Shown here one piece after another: positions 46,376 through 58,199 of a stretch of DNA of 64,000 nucleotides. The stretch comes from Flaccisagitta enflata (lineage: Eukaryota; Chaetognatha; Sagittoidea; Aphragmophora), in the NCBI GenBank assembly GCA_965153355.1, contig OZ231126.1, positions 98,952,001 through 99,016,000 of the forward strand. The letters are read 5' to 3'. Below the pieces are notes generated by a model. That model saw nothing but the letters and a program-made list of their open reading frames with translations, was not told the DNA's origin and did no database searches. Within the stretch, counting starts at the first letter, position 1. The number at the start of each line of letters is the position of its first letter. The translations under genes and the position numbers were made by a program.

Positions 46376-46419
46376 ATTGAAACCCCAAGTTTCTTTTTTC
46401 TATCCCATTTCTCTTGCAG

Positions 46420-46541
46420 GGGATTGCGATCGACCAGAGCAATGGTTCTGCGAGAATCAGTGGAATAAATACCACTGCACTTATTTCATCAACGCGCCTC
46501 ATGAATGTCCACATCTCTGCGGCCTTTGTCCGAAAAAGTAA
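46420..46541 (+). CDS. ShKT-domain last exon, copy B (partial gene)
   Basis: 122-nt phase-1 terminal exon. Acceptor is TTTCTCTTGCAG, the consensus CAG where copy A has TAG. Stop TAA is at 46539-46541. The encoded residues equal copy A, with all six ShKT cysteines (closing ECPHLCGLC). AATAAA starts 3 nt after the stop (46544-46549), unlike A. Coding identity alongside visible changes in the surrounding introns hints at constraint, although the exon is short. Confidence 0.75.
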
Positions 46542-46543
46542 TC

Positions 46544-46549
46544 AATAAA
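46544..46549 (+). terminator. polyadenylation signal AATAAA
   Basis: Canonical hexamer 3 nt after the ShKT stop. The same position in copy A reads AATGAA (30158-30163). It is very close to the stop, so the true signal could be another one downstream. Confidence 0.35.
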
Positions 46550-46785
46550 GTGTATCAAAAGATGGCGCGATCCTCTTAAGCGTCAAACGAGTCACGCCAC
46601 CATTACATTTATTCCATACTCCCCACAAGAGCAAGTAACACTTTTTCTAAATACAACCAGATGATTACGAAGTCAAAATCAAATTTTATTGATAAAGATG
46701 TAGAAAAAAAATAGAAATTTAACCGATGATCGGAACCAGCCCAAATGATGATCGATAGAAGCGTCCTCTGAGTCCCTTGCATTCA

Positions 46786-46853
46786 ACAACAACGACAACC
46801 ACAACCAAAACAACAACAAGAACATCAACATCAACCACAACAACAACAACAGC

Positions 46854-46951
<98 letters not shown>

Positions 46952-46952
46952 A
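46786..46952. repeat. (CAA)n microsatellite, copy B
   Basis: Nearly pure CAA for about 100 bp. The poly-Leu/Val/Thr frames are artefacts. Confidence 0.9.
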
Positions 46953-47234
46953 GGAAATAAAAGAACATCTGTGACGGACGAACCAATGAACTTGCGGAAA
47001 GAGTTTTTTTGAATCGCGTCGCACGCGAATGAAAACGAGTTGAATGAGAATATCGTACGTGCGTGCGTGCGTGCGTGCGTGCATGCGTCGCGTGTTTCCA
47101 ACAAAATTTCTATTTCTAGTTCTTTATAGAACTTAAAGAAACGCACTTGAAAAAAAAAAAGACATTTCGATCAGTCACGCAGGACCGTAGATTTGACTTT
47201 GGGGATCTCCCGAATGGCAATGGCTGTAAATCAA

Positions 47235-47335
47235 CTTTTGTGACGGATGGACGGATAGACGATCGCACGGACGGACGGACCACCCGATGGAGGTAAAGGT
47301 GACTTACTGAGTTTGCGACAAAAAAAAAAAAGGAA
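47235..47335 (+). mobile_element. hairpin-ended element with lost hairpin, copy B
   Basis: Counterpart of 30895-31000. Confidence 0.45.
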
Positions 47336-47924
47336 AAATATGAATCTAAAAAAATCAGATAAAGACGACTGCTTATGAATTTTCTGTTTATGGCATGGAT
47401 GGAAGTTGGATGCTCTTTGTCAATATAAAGATCAAGAATGGCAGGAAAAAAAAATTGGGGAAGAAGACATTGTTCTACTTTCACTATCAGATCATGTACA
47501 AAATGCCATAAAAAATATTATCGTGGAAATAAAAATCGTTCATTACATTGAGCCCTATATCTCCTTAAGAAATGAGAAAATCTTTAAAAAATTGGAAAGA
47601 TAAATGAAGCCCTTCAAATTTGCAAGCTATTTACACGAACCGCATCTTGCTATCTCAATTGGTTAAGAAGTTATCTCACTTTGAATGAAATCCTTCCTTT
47701 TGAAGGTTTCATGATTTGGTTTTCTTGTCTGGTGATCTTTTCATTCAAACAGTTATGACTTTTTTGTTTCTTGATAAATTAACAAAAAATTGGTGACCAA
47801 AATGTAGAATTTTCAAAGACGCATCTTTTCATTTTTGGCGCAACAAAATTGGTCAAATTGTTAAAAAGTTATGGTTAGTTGAAGATAAAGAAATGAAAAA
47901 GTTTCTCATTGCATAAAACATCTT

Positions 47925-48215
47925 GAAAACCATTGCTCCAGATTACCTAAAGAGGCTCATAAATCGCTTTCTTTACAAATACAGACCATCATCCACTCTA
48001 AGAGAGTTCATACAAATACCTAATGATTTGATTTTGCATAGTGTTCCCTTTACTTGTTTAAAGATGCACTTATGCTGTTAGGTGAACGATTTTTTTTCCA
48101 AGATTATACGATTGATATTGATATTCTTTATAGCCGTGAAGTGCGACCATCACGGTCTTCTCTTTGGCTTGTTCAACACAAATTGAGAAAATATCATTTT
48201 GCTATCGGTTATTTT
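47925..48215 (+). pseudogene. possible LINE reverse-transcriptase tail remnant, copy B
   Basis: Counterpart of 31581-31880. 'ctccagattacctaaagagg' and 'acagaccatcatccactcta' are retained. A 77-codon frame at 48054-48287 includes RPSRSSLWLVQHKLRKYHFAI. Decayed and tentative. Confidence 0.35.
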
Positions 48216-49754
48216 TTTACAATTTTTCTTTTAATAATCTCTATATCCCTTTTTTGTTTGATGATAGAAAAGGGAATTTTAAATTAAAACATTAAAAGCG
48301 GTATATTAAAATTCATAAACTTCACGCGAAGAATTATTTTTTTTTTGCAAATAAGTCTAATTATGGTTGTCATCACTTCAGTTAAAAAAATGGATTCATT
48401 TCAAAATTATATGATAGTAAAATATCATGTATTTTGTATGAGAGTATTACGTCATAAAGATTTTTCTCAATTTAATTTCCTATTCTACGGTAATGTTGAG
48501 TTTCTCTTTGAATGCGTCGTGCGACAATTTCAAATCGATACAAACATAGGTTTTAGTAGCCTACGCATGGCATCCATGTGTATATTCTCGAAACTTTTTT
48601 AGTTCCTTTTGCCACCTTATAGAAAAAACCCGCGTATGTGCGAAACCGAAGTTACAACTTACTTCCTTTTTGTATTTTTGGTCTATTTTTGTTAATCATA
48701 GTAGCGTCCATAACCAATGTAAAAAAAGAGTCATTTTCCGAGTTTGTGTTCAGGGCGTGTTTCTAGCAATGACAACAAACGCGATCATTTACCTCGAACG
48801 CATTTTCAGCTTGAATATATATTCACAAATTTCAACTGTCCCACGAGGGAGTTAGCAATGTGAGTGAGCGAGCCCGTGAACGTAATGAGCAAATGAAACA
48901 AGCGGAGCGTCGTAGAGCAAAGTGGACCGTTGTAGAGCAGAGCGGAGCGTTGTGAAAAGAATGAGCGGAGTTAGCAGTGTGAGCGAAACGCATGAAGAGA
49001 GCGACTGAGTGGCCCATTAGAAATGTGAATGTCTGTGACTTGAAACACATCCTCACTTTCATTCTTTATTTTCACATTTAAAAAGACAAACAATTGCCAT
49101 GTGTTTGTCACTAACTGATCCATTGATGACAAATTGTACAAAGATAATGGTAACATATTTTCCTTTATCCAGATTTCCATCTAGTCATTTCAAATCTGTC
49201 AAAAAAAAAGGAAAAAAAATCAGAAACAAAAACAACAGAAAAAAAACTTTTGTCATGTCCAGGATGTCCAGGATGTCCTCATTAAAACAGAATTTTAGGT
49301 TCCTCAGACATCCTTTGTTCTCTTGTTTTGTTCGTGTTCTCTTATGGATCATTCAGTGAGTTATCCTTATCACACATGTTCTTTTCATTCGTTTGCCAAA
49401 TTTGTTTCATACAAAGATACAAACCTCCAAGGTGCTAACCGGGATTTTCCCTACACTTGTTTTTGTCAATAATGAAGAAACATGAAATCCGATTTGGCCT
49501 TGCATAATAATTCTACGCAAATATGATTGCGAATTTGCCATATCGCATTTCATTCCTTTTCTATTTCGTATATTTACTCTGAATGTGCGTAAAAAAAAGA
49601 TTTTATGTTCATGTATTTCTACCATGTATGTACCAGACCTCTTGATTATGATTTTGTTCCGAGCAGCAGGATTTGTACACTAAGATCTTCCAAGAGACCA
49701 TCTTGACTATCACCAAATAGAAAGTTGCCATTTAATGGGGTTTCAGCTATCAAC

Positions 49755-49946
49755 AAGGCCAGATACACAGCAACCGAAGTTGCGTGCGGGTGGGCAGGGG
49801 CCATATTTGAGATCACCAGATCATTTTGGCAGGAGCAGTGAGGTTAAAGAAATAAAATCATAAAAAAAAGTAAAGTGTGACCAACCGACCAACTTACCAA
49901 CAGACCAACAAAGTGGGTTGTAGAGTCGCGTGCACGCGACTAAAAA
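49755..49946 (+). mobile_element. hairpin-ended dispersed element nested in the hAT element
   Basis: 'aacaaggccagatacacagc', 'gttgcgtgcgggtgggcaggggcc', 'gtgaccaaccgaccaac', 'gtgggttgtag', and palindrome 49924-49941 (AGTCGCG TGCA CGCGACT) followed by AAAAA. A second, degenerate minus-strand copy lies at about 50015-50095 in the same hAT element. Confidence 0.75.
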
Positions 49947-50102
49947 CACATTCAAATTCAGCCTTGATTCTTCTTAATTGGTTTTGAGGGTACTTGGATT
50001 GTTGATAAATTTCTAGTTGAGTGCACGCAGCTACACAGTCCTCTGTCACTCCGTCCATCTGTCTATCCATCCGTCAGTCCATCCATCCATCACTTTAAAT
50101 TT

Positions 50103-50345
50103 TTGACTTTAAAGAAATACCCTCTTTTTCCCTTTTTTTTGTAATATTTTTCCTACTCTTCTTTTTTTCTCAATTTGAGTTTCCTTCCTTTTCTTTTTTT
50201 TTTCTCTTTCTCTTTTTCTTTTTCTTTTTCCTTTCCTTTTCTTTTCTTTTCTTTACTCTTCTTTTTTTTCTTCCTTCTTTTTCTTTTTTCCTTTTCCTTC
50301 ATCCTTTTCTTCCTTTTCTCCTTTTCCTTCCAAATCCTTCCGACA
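50103..50345. repeat. pyrimidine (TTTC/CTTTT) tract inside the hAT element
   Basis: Almost only T and C for about 240 bp. The Phe/Ser/Leu frame is an artefact. Confidence 0.85.
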
Positions 50346-50719
50346 TGCCCCCTTCCCTTCCGAGCAGCGGCGCTGCACGCTGCAACATAATCAAGAGGTC
50401 TGGTATGTACCTAAACAGAATACAATACTCATATCACGAGAGCACGAAAACCTACCAAAATAAACTGTATGTGCATTATTTATCACTTTCCGCTTTCATT
50501 ACCCACAAAAGGTAACTGTCGTTAATGAATGGCCCATTTATACATTATATTTTCACAACGTTGCAACTGTTTTGACCAAAATTAACGATTTAGATGTCAA
50601 TCGAATTTGAATGCAGTCTTGTTTTGTTCCATTCGGTGACCCAAAGGTGTTCTATGGATCAAGTCGCAGATGAAACGGGATTTACAGGCTCTCTCTCTCT
50701 CTCTCTCTCTCTCTTGATT

Positions 50720-51680
50720 GGATAGATCTTCAGGTAGGTGTTCAGTCAATGGACAAAACTATATAGGTAGAGAACTCACTCCGTTGACTTTGATCCAACC
50801 TTCTGATTTTCAACAAAATGCTGTTTACAACAATTGGTTGTTAAAATTGCAGCCGGCTGTTACGCTATAAAATTGAAGAAAATCCAACTTTTACTAAATC
50901 GAATGAAACTTGTAAATTCATAATCCTGGTGAAATTTTGAGAAATTTGACATGTTGTAATATATACTTATACACAAAAATGGAAATTTTGTATGGATGCC
51001 TTATTTCATTATAATGCAATATTGAAAAAAATATTTCTCATTAAAAACATCTGGCCTCCTTTTATAAGGGCAATGTTGTTTCAACTTTCATAAGTATCAG
51101 TACCTTGATAGAGAATGCGGTCCCAGTTGGTTGTACCTCGATTCTTGCCTCTAAGGGTACGGTTTTTTAATCAATATTGCTAGTGTCGGTACTTCCATCA
51201 GTACATTAGTAATCTTTGATTGTAACTTTTGTAAGATATTTTGTGTATACTAAATGGTATAGGCCTGTTCAACCCTATACTAATGAGGTATGCAGTCAAG
51301 CTGATAGTTTTGTCAGGTTAGCTTTTTGTTTTTCAGTAGTGAAGGATAGTTGTCAGCAATCCGGAGTAAACACTATTGAAAGCTTGCAAGGCTTTCATCC
51401 TTTGTATATTGTATATTGTATATTGTTTCAACTTTCATATCAAACTTCCCAGGATTTCACCAGGATTATGAATCTGCTTGTCATATTCCATTCTATCAAA
51501 GTTACATTTTTTTTTTCAATTTTGTTACATAATTTTGTTACATAATAGCCGGCTGTAATCTTAACAATCAGTTATTGTTTACAGTATTCTGTGTATAACC
51601 AATGAGTTGGATCAAACCAACAGAGTGAGTTCTCTACCTATTTTGTTTTTTCCACTGACTGTGTTATGGAACTTCAGATA
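50720..51680. repeat. large imperfect palindrome at the right edge of copy B
   Basis: 'cttcaggtaggtgttcagtc' and 'aggtagagaactcactccgttg' (50727-50785) face their reverse complements at 51595-51680 (ccaacagagtgagttctctacct, ccactgactgtgttatggaacttcag). 'agccggctgtta' at 50851 faces 51547. 'attcataatcctggtgaaat' near 50916 faces 51450-51475. Arms are diverged. Copy A has only the left arm. Confidence 0.65.
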
Positions 51681-51764
51681 AATATCACTAAGTGACTCTT
51701 ACAGAGCTTCAGATAGGCCTCAAAGAGCTTCTGATTGTTTATAAGTTTCATGGATAGAGGCTAA

Positions 51765-52075
51765 AATTTGGGCTTCAAAGCCAGGGGGGGGGGGAAGAAG
51801 AAGGAGGAGAAAATTTCCCATATGTGTGAAAGCATAGGTTATTGGCCCCTTCAGGCCCCTGCCTAAAAAGAAAAACTATGAAAGTAAAAGTAAAGGTAAA
51901 GATTTTAAGGACTTCCATCCCCAATTAGTGTTCCAACAAATTTAAGTGACCCAACTGAATGTAACTAATGGTTTTTCCCTAAGATCTGTGAAAATACATG
52001 ATTACCGCCATATTTGTTGTATCTCTTGATATTTCCTTGTTTTTTTTTCCTCTTTTCTTTTATGGGAGGCACTTT
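51765..52075 (+). repeat. duplicated block, first copy
   Basis: 'aatttgggcttcaaagccag', a G run, 'aagaagaagga', 'aaatttcccatatgtgtgaaagcatag', and 'aaatacatgattac' + 'gccatatttgttgtatctc' recur at 54328-54520. This copy has an extra segment (about 51885-51985) related to 21010-21070. Confidence 0.75.
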
Positions 52076-52271
52076 TTTTGGAGACATTCGAACTAGCACC
52101 TGAAAATGGGTATAATGAAGCTGGATTAGTGTTCTCCTAGGTGATGCGCACATATTAAGACCCAACGTGATGGACACCAGGGGACTCGCCCTTTTGTCCC
52201 CCCTTTTCTTTGAGCTAGAAACAGAAAATCCTCTGACGGCGTTGACTTGATGAGCCTTTCAAAATATCGGT

Positions 52272-52375
52272 TTTTTAGGTGCGCCATAGCACCTCTATGA
52301 GAGGCTCTGTCTGTCGGTTGGTCGGTTGGTTGGTCGGTCGGTCACGCTCGAGTTGAAAATCTCGAAAAGAAGCAA
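52272..52375 (-). mobile_element. hairpin-ended dispersed element, minus orientation
   Basis: TTTTTT, palindrome 52277-52294 (AGGTGC GCCATA GCACCT), 'ctatgagaggctctg', (GGTT/GGTC)n, 'cacgctcgagttgaaaat'. Confidence 0.7.
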
Positions 52376-52412
52376 AAATCACTGGAAATGATTCAGAAAT
52401 ATGCTAGGATGA

Positions 52413-52482
52413 TTTTTAGATGCGCCATAGCATCTCTATAAGAAGCTCTGTCCATCCATCCGTCGGTCACGCTCGAATGAAA
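52413..52482 (-). mobile_element. hairpin-ended dispersed element, minus orientation, short
   Basis: TTTTT, palindrome 52418-52435 (AGATGC GCCATA GCATCT), 'ctataagaagctctg', 'ccatccatccgtcggtcacgctcgaa'. It shares the loop with the copy 140 bp upstream but has one compensated base-pair change in the stem (AGGTGC to AGATGC, GCACCT to GCATCT). Confidence 0.7.
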
Positions 52483-52529
52483 TATCGCTAAAAATGTTTG
52501 AAATCAATAGAAAACTCATTTCGTTCATC

Positions 52530-53572
52530 ATAAATGATACTAATATATCATAAATGATACTAATATATCATAAATGATACTAATATATTATAAATGATAT
52601 ATATCATAAATGATATATATCATAAATGATATCATATATATCATATATATCATATATATCATATATCATAGCATATATATATCTATCATATATCATATGT
52701 CAAATATCATATCATATATCATATATCATATTATATATCATATCATATTATATATATCATATCATATATCATATCATATATCATATCATAAATAATATCA
52801 TAAATCATATCATAAATCATATCATATATCATATCATATATCATATCTTGTATCATATCTTGTATCATATCATGTATCATATCATGTATCATATCATATA
52901 TTATATCATATTCATATGTCATATCATATATCATATCATATATCATATCATATATCATATCATATATCATATCATATATCATATCATATATCATATCATA
53001 TATCATATCATATATCATATCATATATCATATCATACATCATATCATCATATCATATATCATATCATATATCATATCATATATCATATCATATATCATAT
53101 CATATATCATAACATATGCAATATATCATATATCATATCATACATCATATCATATATCATATCATATATCATATCATATATCCTGTCATATCATATCATA
53201 TCATATCATATATCATATCATATATCATATATATCATATATCATATATATATATCATATCATATCATATATATATATATCATATCATATATCATATCATA
53301 TATCATATATTATATCATATATCATATCATATATCATATCATATATCATATCATATATCATATCATATATCATATCATATAGCATATCATATAGCATATC
53401 ATATATCATATCATATATCATATATATCATATATATCATATATATATCATATCATATATATATCATATCATATATCATATATATCATATATATCATATAT
53501 ATCATATATATAATATATATCATATATTTCATATATATAATATATATCATATATTTCATAAATGATACTAAT
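52530..53572. repeat. AT satellite, (CATATCATATAT)n
   Basis: About 1 kb built from CATAT/CATATAT pieces with a dominant 12-bp period. Introduced by four 'aaatgatactaatatatcat' units (52535-52610) and closed by a related 'aaatgatactaatatg'. Near self-complementary throughout. Ile/Tyr/His frames are artefacts. Confidence 0.95.
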
Positions 53573-53589
53573 ATGATTAGCAACGGTTA

Positions 53590-53872
53590 GGTCTTACAGA
53601 GTTGGGGATAGGTCGGATAGGTCTGGTGATAGATCCGATCGGTCTTTGCATAGGTCTGATCGAGCTGGTGATAGGTCTGATAGAGCTGGTGATAGGTCTG
53701 ATAGAGCTTGGGAAAGGTCTGATAGAGCTCGGGAGAGGTCTGATAGAGCTCGGGATAGGTCTTATAGAGCTAGGAATGGTCTGATAGAGCTAGGGATAGG
53801 TCTGATGGAGCTAGGGATAGCTATGAATAAGTAACGCTCGGCGCACCGTCTTGGCCCGTGTATCCGGCCTTG
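53590..53872 (-). repeat. 20-bp minisatellite with hairpin-family leader, inverted
   Basis: Plus strand shows GGGATAGGTCTGATAGAGCT units, then 'aacgctcggcgcaccgtcttggcc' and 'gtgtatccggccttgtt'. This is the reverse complement of the design at 20547-20985. Confidence 0.85.
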
Positions 53873-54079
53873 TTGATTAGCTGACAATTGGAAATTAGAG
53901 AAGAGAATAAGAAAAAGAATGAAAATAAAATAGCTAAAAGCCGCGACTGACTTAGCTGTGAGTGACTCGTGAGAGAAGAATAGTCGCAAAAGCGTCAGAT
54001 GGTCAGCCTACCCGTGGCCCTTAAGTTAGTGTATGTAAAATGTGGAGGTGTAAGGGGCAGCAGCCCCAAAGGTGCCGAT

Positions 54080-54345
54080 GACCTATGCTGGGCTCGGATT
54101 TAAGCATTGAGGCTAGGATATGAGGCTGGGATTTGAGCCATAAGGCCGGATTTGAGCCAAGAGGCCTGGATTGGAGCCATATGGTTGGGATTGGAGCCTC
54201 CAAGCTGAGATTGGAGCCTCCAGGCTGGGGTTGGAACTTTGGGACTGGGTTTGGAGCCTCGAGGCTCAAATAGGAGTCTTGAGGCTGGGATTGGAGCCTT
54301 GAGGCTGGGATTGGAGCCTCGAGGCTAAAATTTGGGCTTCAAAGC
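54080..54345. repeat. minisatellite, 20-21-bp unit
   Basis: About 13 copies of a unit like GGGATTGGAGCCTCGAGGCT. Confidence 0.85.
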
Positions 54346-54520
54346 CAGGGGGGGGGGGAAGAAGAAGGAGAAAATTTCCCATATGTGTGAAAGCATAGTT
54401 CATTGGCCCCTTCAGGCCCCTGCCCAAAAAGGAAAACTATGAAAATACATGATTACAGCCATATTTGTTGTATCTCTTGATATTTCCTTGTTTTTTTCCT
54501 CTTTTCTTTTTTGGGCAGCG
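54328..54520 (+). repeat. duplicated block, second copy
   Basis: Shorter partner of 51765-52075. Confidence 0.75.
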
Positions 54521-54589
54521 GTCCCAAAGGGGCCAATGACCTATGCTTTCACACATGGGCAAATTTCTCCTTCTCCTCCTTCTCCAGCG

Positions 54590-55735
54590 TACCCCCCCTC
54601 CCCAGCCTCAAGCCTCAGAGGCCAAATTCTAGCCCAGAAGTCCATTTTCCAGTCACCCTCCCTCATAGGGCCTCTGGACTCAAATCCTAGCCTCAAAGCC
54701 CAAATTCTCACCCCAAATCTTAAATTCAAGGCTCAATGCCCAAATCTTAGTCAAAAGCTTTAAATCACAACCTCTAGATCCAAATTTAGGCCTCAAGGCG
54801 CCAAGCATAGGTCATCAGGTCCTTCGGGGCATGCTGGCCTCCTCCTTCTCAAGCTTACCCCCCCTCCCAGTCTCAAGCCTCAGAGCCCAAATTCTAGCCC
54901 AGATGTCCATTTTCCAGTCACCCTCCCTCATAGGACCTCTGGACCCAAATCCTAGCCTCAAAGCCCAAATTCCTACCCCCACAGTCCCATCATTTATAAG
55001 ATATCAGGAAATAGAATCATTTCAGGCCCAAAATCATTTTTTTCTTACCAAATATTAATGTAGATAGATCCAATTTATCCCCTTGGTTTAGTTTCAGGGC
55101 AGGGCAATCATATAGAGGACAAGGTATAAACCTCAGAGTACTAAATGAACTCAAAAGTGCCATTTTATGAGATTTAGGAAAATGGAGTAAAAATATCCTC
55201 ATATGTAAAATGCAAAATTCAGGGCCGTCAGCCATGACAATGCAAGACGGAGACTTGAACTACATAGTCAGTAGGTGATAGAAACTTAATGTCTAAGCGG
55301 CTAAGATTTTCTACTAAGAAAACATCTTTCAAAAAGATCTAGGTTTATGGCGCAAATCACCTAATTCCATTCTATTTCCTAGACTTGTGGGGGTGCCCCA
55401 AATCTCAAATTCAATGCTCAAGCCCAAATTTCAGTCACAAGCTTCAAATCACAACCTCCAGATCCAAATTTAAGCTTCAAGGCTCAAATCCTAGCACCAA
55501 GCATAGGTTATCGGGTCCTTTGGGGCCTGCTGGCCTCCTCCTTCTCAAGTTTACCCCCCCTCCCAGCCTCAAGCCTCAGAGCCCAAATTCAATTCTAGCC
55601 CAGCGGTCAATTTTCCAGTCACCCTCCCTCATAGGGCCTCTGGACCCAAATCCTAGCCTCAGAGCCCAAATTCTTACCCCAAAACCCAAATTCAAGGCCC
55701 AGTGCCAAGTATAGGTCATCGGCAGGCCTTTTTTT
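54590..55735. repeat. three direct copies of a 'CCTCAAGCCTCAGAG' block
   Basis: 'cctcaagcctcagag', 'ccattttccagtcaccctcc', 'ctcatagggcctctgga' and 'caaatcctagcctcaaagcc' recur near 54603-54720, 54872-54985 and 55567-55690. Between them are related 'caagcataggtcatc' motifs. Minisatellite-like and non-coding. Confidence 0.8.
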
Positions 55736-55789
55736 AGTGAAATTTCTGTGCAGAGAGAGCCCGACGGAAAAACTGAGGTTTGTTGACCT

Positions 55790-56205
55790 TGTTATATAAG
55801 AGACCAGTTTATAAGAGACATGAGCCTGAGATTTGCCCTAAATTTTAAAAACAAAAAAAGAGAATGCTCAGGCTGAGATTCAGCTTCGGCCATTTTTGAA
55901 AACAATTTAATTCAAGTTTCTTATCTAAAAAATGAATTTAATCTAAATTTGTCAGAATTATAGGTTGTTTATCTTTAAAAATAACTTCTTTTCTTAGTTT
56001 GTCTATGAAATCAGGCATTTAATTGAAAAAAATATAACAACTATCAAGTTTAAGATACAACTGCTCTAAATAAGGTATTTTTATACAATTTATACATTTA
56101 TGAACATCAAACAAATTAAGAATTTCAGAATTTCAGGCTGAAAACAGACGAAAATTTAAGAACACCCAGGCTGAGTTCAAAAAAGCTGTCTCTTATATAA
56201 AAAAA
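55790..56205. mobile_element. possible small TIR element
   Basis: 'ttatataagagac' at 55791 faces 'gtctcttatataa' at 56189. 'gctcaggctgagatt' and 'cccaggctgagttc' lie inside each end. The flank is not clear enough to assign a target duplication. Confidence 0.35.
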
Positions 56206-56512
56206 AGCGTATGCCATTCACCTTTTTTCTGCGCATCTCTCCATCTCTCTTTCTCTTCCTTTTCTCTTCCTCTTAATCTCTCATTGAATTTTATCATGCA
56301 GTTCAAGAAGCGCATAGATGGAGAATTCCTGAGTTCCTGATCCTGGTCGCGAACGGCTGCTCCGTATTATTTCATGTTTCTCTGTTTTTGTCATTGACCG
56401 ACTGGTGCTGGAATCGCGTGCTGAAAAGCCCTTCGTGCCTTTTGTTTCATTTTTTATATTTCTATCATTTCTTTTTTTTTTTCGTCTGACCAATTTATAT
56501 GAGAGAGAGAGA

Positions 56513-56516
56513 GAGA

Positions 56517-56591
<75 letters not shown>
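56513..56591. repeat. (GA)n then (CA)n compound microsatellite
   Basis: Short GA run (56500-56517) and about 72 bp of CA. Confidence 0.95.
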
Positions 56592-56593
<2 letters not shown>

Positions 56594-56683
56594 AGATAGA
56601 GGCAGGGAGAGTAGATAAAGAAGAGGGAGAAGAAGAACAAGAAGCATTAAAAGAAGAACAACGGGAAGAAGAAGAACAAACAA

Positions 56684-56962
56684 GGCCAAGTAGGCCATCG
56701 ATGCGTCCTCTATGAATAAACGTTTTTTATGAATGAATGTGTTTTTTTAATGAATGAATGTCATTTGTGAGTGAATGAATGATTTAATGAATGAATTACT
56801 TGATGTATGCCTTTTTTACTGGGTTAGAACCACTTTTCTATAAAAAAAATGAAGAACATCATAAAATTTTGATGTTTTTAATGAATGCGTTACCAACCGA
56901 CCAACCGACCGACTGACCAACGGACACAGCCTATTATAGAGATGCGAGGACGCATCTAAAAA
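56684..56962 (+). mobile_element. hairpin-ended element with internal TGAA repeat
   Basis: 'aacaaggccaagtaggcc' (GGCC fold), an expanded 'aatgaatg' stretch, 'gcgttaccaaccgaccaacc', 'cacagcctattatag', palindrome 56940-56957 (AGATGCG AGGA CGCATCT), AAAAA. Same subfamily as 28112. Confidence 0.7.
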
Positions 56963-56988
56963 TTATCAGTAACAGTTAGTGAAATGGA

Positions 56989-57150
56989 GACAAAGCCAGA
57001 TACACGGCTATCTAAGTCGCGTGCGGGTGGGCAGGGGTAATGATGAAATTTGGAGCATTGATGTAAATTACGCCTGTAAATGCCAAAAACATGACCAACC
57101 AACCGACTTACAGTCAGACAGACCAATTGACAGAAACAGCGGTTCATAGA
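56989..57150 (+). mobile_element. hairpin-ended element copy, hairpin lost
   Basis: 'caaagccagatacacggc', 'aagtcgcgtgcgggtgggcaggggt', 'atgaccaaccaaccgac', 'ggttcatagag'. No terminal palindrome remains. Confidence 0.55.
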
Positions 57151-57393
57151 GAAAGACAGAAAAAAAGGAATGAAGACAGTAAGATAGAAAGAACGCAATG
57201 GTTTTTCAAACGTGGTTTTCCCTTTTGTCTAGGTTTTAGGTTCTAATGAAGAGTAGAATATAGGAAGAGAAGGAAGAAGAGGAAGAGAAGAAAGAGGAAA
57301 AGGGATCCCGGATCAGAAATCCTGACAAGAAAGATACATTTACATTATCTCCAGCATTTCATGACAGCGAAATATGGAAGCTAGTTCCGGCTC

Positions 57394-57751
<358 letters not shown>

Positions 57752-57864
57752 TCATTGATACCTTTTTATTCCATTCTTCTCGCTTTTCTTTTTATTCCTT
57801 TTAATTTCAAAATGTCGGTCGTATTCTAAGGAATGTTTTCATTTCATTGTAAATTTGACGTGCT

Positions 57865-57865
<1 letters not shown>

Positions 57866-57897
<32 letters not shown>
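57866..57897. repeat. poly-A run
   Basis: About 30 consecutive A residues. Confidence 0.9.
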
Positions 57898-57898
<1 letters not shown>

Positions 57899-58199
57899 CA
57901 ATTCTCGAAGGTATTTCATGTACAGTATATCATAAAGTGTAAATTCGGATTCAGGCTTACAATTGCTCTTTTCCTCGGAATCTCTCTCTCGCTCTCTCTT
58001 TCTCTTGGCAACCTTTAATTTCTTCCATGGTACAGACGAAGAATAAGAGCCACTCCCACAATTATCAGTCAATTTAATGATAATTCTTTTTCAGCATTTA
58101 AAGATGCTACACCTCCTCCAATTACAAAAACAAAACCAAACAACTCAACAAAACAGCAAAGCCACAAGACAACGAAAAAACAACAAAAAACAGAAAAAT

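Larger units (their letters stand above)
49634..50402. mobile_element. non-autonomous hAT-type element (769 bp)
   Basis: Perfect 17-bp terminal inverted repeats CAGACCTCTTGATTATG / CATAATCAAGAGGTCTG, flanked by the 8-bp direct duplication GTATGTAC (49626-49633 and 50403-50410). Copy A has a single GTATGTAC at 33289-33296, proving insertion after the duplication. CAG ends plus an 8-bp duplication are the hAT signature. No transposase. It carries a full hairpin-ended element (49755-49946) and a 250-bp pyrimidine tract. Confidence 0.9.

Noticed and set aside
52626-53513. 295-codon Ile/Tyr/His/Ser frame
   Set aside because: Direct product of the 12-bp AT satellite.
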